A stretch of 64,000 nucleotides of DNA, from positions 1 to 64,000 of the forward strand of contig CAVSGR010000003.1 of assembly GCA_963727535.1 (NCBI GenBank). Reading direction: 5' to 3'. The notes under the pieces were generated by a model. That model was given only the letters and a program-made list of their open reading frames with translations. It did no database searches and had not been told where the DNA came from. The position numbers were made by a program, and so were the translations under genes. Below are positions 62,853-64,000 of the stretch, one piece after another (positions within the stretch are counted from its first letter, which is position 1; each line of letters begins with the position of its first letter). The DNA comes from RBG-16-34-14 sp963727535. Lineage in GTDB: Bacteria > Bacteroidota > Ignavibacteria > Ignavibacteriales > Ignavibacteriaceae.

Positions 62853-63347
62853 ATGAATACTGTAACAATAATTATTAGGAGTCTTGTCCATAAAACTCAT
62901 ATAATCAATTATGGGGAATATCAAAGGTCATTTCAAAAAGAGTTGAATTTATTCAATGGTTTTATAGAGCTAAAATCAGACCATCATAAATTGAAGTCAA
63001 GTTATGATATTTTTGAGTATAACTTGACAATTAGTTTTGATTGTTATTCCAATTTAAAGAAGTGGGAAAATAATAATTATCGGGTGATCAATGTTTTAAA
63101 AACCAAAAAATTTGTAGAGCCAAAAAAAAACCAATTATATTGGAAAGAAGCATTACTGATAATCCTAACTGTATATCCCTTGATTATTGGAACAGATTTT
63201 CTTTTGCAGTTTTTCTTGCCAATGAAAACTTTGGAACCGAAAATAACCCTTTTTTTAAATTTGACCATTGTAGTGTTTTTGATGCAATATGGTTTAATGC
63301 CATTGGTAAAAACTTATTTTTCCTTTTGGTTGGATAAAAATAGTTAA
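62853..63347 (+). CDS. Membrane-anchored antibiotic biosynthesis monooxygenase-like protein
   Basis: The N-terminal 90 residues ('MNTVTIIIRSLVHKTHIINY', 'LNLFNGFIELKSDHHK') resemble an ABM domain. Two membrane helices follow ('ALLIILTVYPLIIGTDFLLQ' and 'LNLTIVVFLMQYGLMPLV'). The fusion is known in other bacteria (ABM plus DUF-type helices). It starts nine bases after the FMN reductase gene. Confidence 0.65.
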   Translation: MNTVTIIIRSLVHKTHIINYGEYQRSFQKELNLFNGFIELKSDHHKLKSSYDIFEYNLTISFDCYSNLKKWENNNYRVINVLKTKKFVEPKKNQLYWKEALLIILTVYPLIIGTDFLLQFFLPMKTLEPKITLFLNLTIVVFLMQYGLMPLVKTYFSFWLDKNS

Positions 63348-63409
63348 AACTTTATTTGAAATGATTAACTTATAGCCCTAATAAATCCAAATTTAAATCA
63401 ACATGGCCT

Positions 63410-64000
63410 ATGTCTCCACTTTCTAATCCTAATCCAACTTACTGGGCAAGCATGTCCGTGATTAGAAACCTAATCTTATTGGGTTCTAAAAACGATGATG
63501 AAGTCGCAGAGGTCTGCGAAGCAGCAGGAATAGATCCAGATTACTTGAATAATCTTGAAATTAAGGTTCCATTACAAGCAAAAATTCTTGTAATCAAAAA
63601 GTTACTTAGTCTGTCCCGTGACAAAGATTTGGGTTTGCATATTGGCGAAAAAGCATCTCCACCTATGCTTGGGCTGGTGGGCCATCTCCAAGAAAGCAGT
63701 ATGGACGTGCTCTCTGCATTTAAAAAAACATTTCCTTTTAGTAAGACATTTACAACTGTATATGATCGACGAATTGAGGAAGGAAATGGTACTGCTTGGT
63801 TGTATTACGAGCCTGTAAAGGCATGGGCTGATGCCTCCCCGGAGACCGCTGTTCACGGAGTAAATATTCCCTTTGCGGCCACTATGAACTTTATACGACT
63901 CCTTTCTGGGCGAAGTGTATTCCCAGTTCGAGTGTTGTACCGTTGTGAACGTATACTCGATATTTCCGAACACCTGAGGATTTTTGGATGTATCCCCTCA
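63410..64000 (+). CDS. AraC-family regulator with arabinose-binding-like N-terminal domain, cut by window end
   Basis: The visible 197 residues start 'MSPLSNPNPTYWASMSVIRN'. They contain 'AAGIDPDYLNNLEIKVPLQA', 'DLGLHIGEKASPPMLGLVGH' and 'GVNIPFAATMNFIRLLSGRS', the pattern of PF12625-type sensor domains in AraC regulators such as OruR or VirF-like proteins. The HTH should follow beyond the end of the window. It may control the array just upstream. No frameshift is seen. Confidence 0.82.
   Translation, partial: MSPLSNPNPTYWASMSVIRNLILLGSKNDDEVAEVCEAAGIDPDYLNNLEIKVPLQAKILVIKKLLSLSRDKDLGLHIGEKASPPMLGLVGHLQESSMDVLSAFKKTFPFSKTFTTVYDRRIEEGNGTAWLYYEPVKAWADASPETAVHGVNIPFAATMNFIRLLSGRSVFPVRVLYRCERILDISEHLRIFGCIPS

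Noticed and set aside
1..64000. tRNA or rRNA genes
   Set aside because: No cloverleaf-like T-loop/acceptor pairs or conserved rRNA words were noticed by reading; a covariance search could still find one.

Overview
The window is an AT-rich bacterial chromosome segment (roughly one third G+C by eye). Gene style and content fit the Bacteroidota/Ignavibacteria branch: many beta-barrel-like outer-membrane proteins with short signal peptides, SGNH and serpin lipoproteins, dense small palindromic repeats, S23-type four-helix-bundle genes and DUF559 genes. This placement is inferred from style; no rRNA, tRNA or phylogenetic marker search was possible. At least nine genes, including housekeeping ones (proS, pepT, katG, a U32 peptidase), are split by single-base indels, mostly in homopolymers. 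That pattern suggests uncorrected long-read assembly error rather than real gene decay.

Layout. 1-7.9 kb: a repeat-rich accessory region. It holds an AAA/DUF4143 ATPase between two near-identical 444-bp direct repeats, broken and partial copies of a Wzi-like outer-membrane gene, a DUF559 nuclease-like gene, a small HTH protein, and many hairpin repeats, some arranged as a composite unit of fixed order. 7.9-17.4 kb: a surface polysaccharide locus (WecA-like initiating transferase, rfbA, rfbC, DegT aminotransferase, Wzi-like protein, fcl, gmd), interrupted by two four-helix-bundle genes embedded in short-word repeats. 17.4-24.7 kb: housekeeping and metabolic genes (pepT, queuosine precursor transporter, U32 peptidase, CE2-like esterase, beta-carbonic anhydrase, cupin, proS). 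24.9-34.1 kb: a secreted serpin followed by envelope proteins of unknown function, then a tightly coupled histidine kinase / sigma-54 activator / coiled-coil / beta-barrel operon. 34.2-40.6 kb: rsmI, methyltransferase, GlxA-like regulator, isochorismatase-family hydrolase, katG with a candidate Fur/PerR-type operator and a clear terminator.

40.6-46.0 kb is a mobile/defence patch: an IS110-family element with a long non-coding 5' flank (candidate bridge-RNA region), immediately followed by a two-gene restriction-modification module bounded by a 10-bp inverted repeat, then an amino-acid permease. 46.3-64.0 kb is a long, almost entirely plus-strand array of small stress/detoxification-type genes (VOC/PhnB, RibD-like reductases, SRPBCC, alpha/beta hydrolases, cupins, SDR, Nudix, CMD, FMN reductase). 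Its regulators are a MocR-type protein, an ECF sigma factor with a SnoaL-like C-terminus (ECF41-like), and an AraC-type regulator cut by the window end.

The most interesting items are the composite hairpin unit, the four-helix-bundle genes sitting inside short-word arrays, the IS110 element next to a cassette-like restriction module, an epoxide-hydrolase-like protein whose nucleophile position is Asn, and a 37-nt element shared upstream of two unrelated genes.
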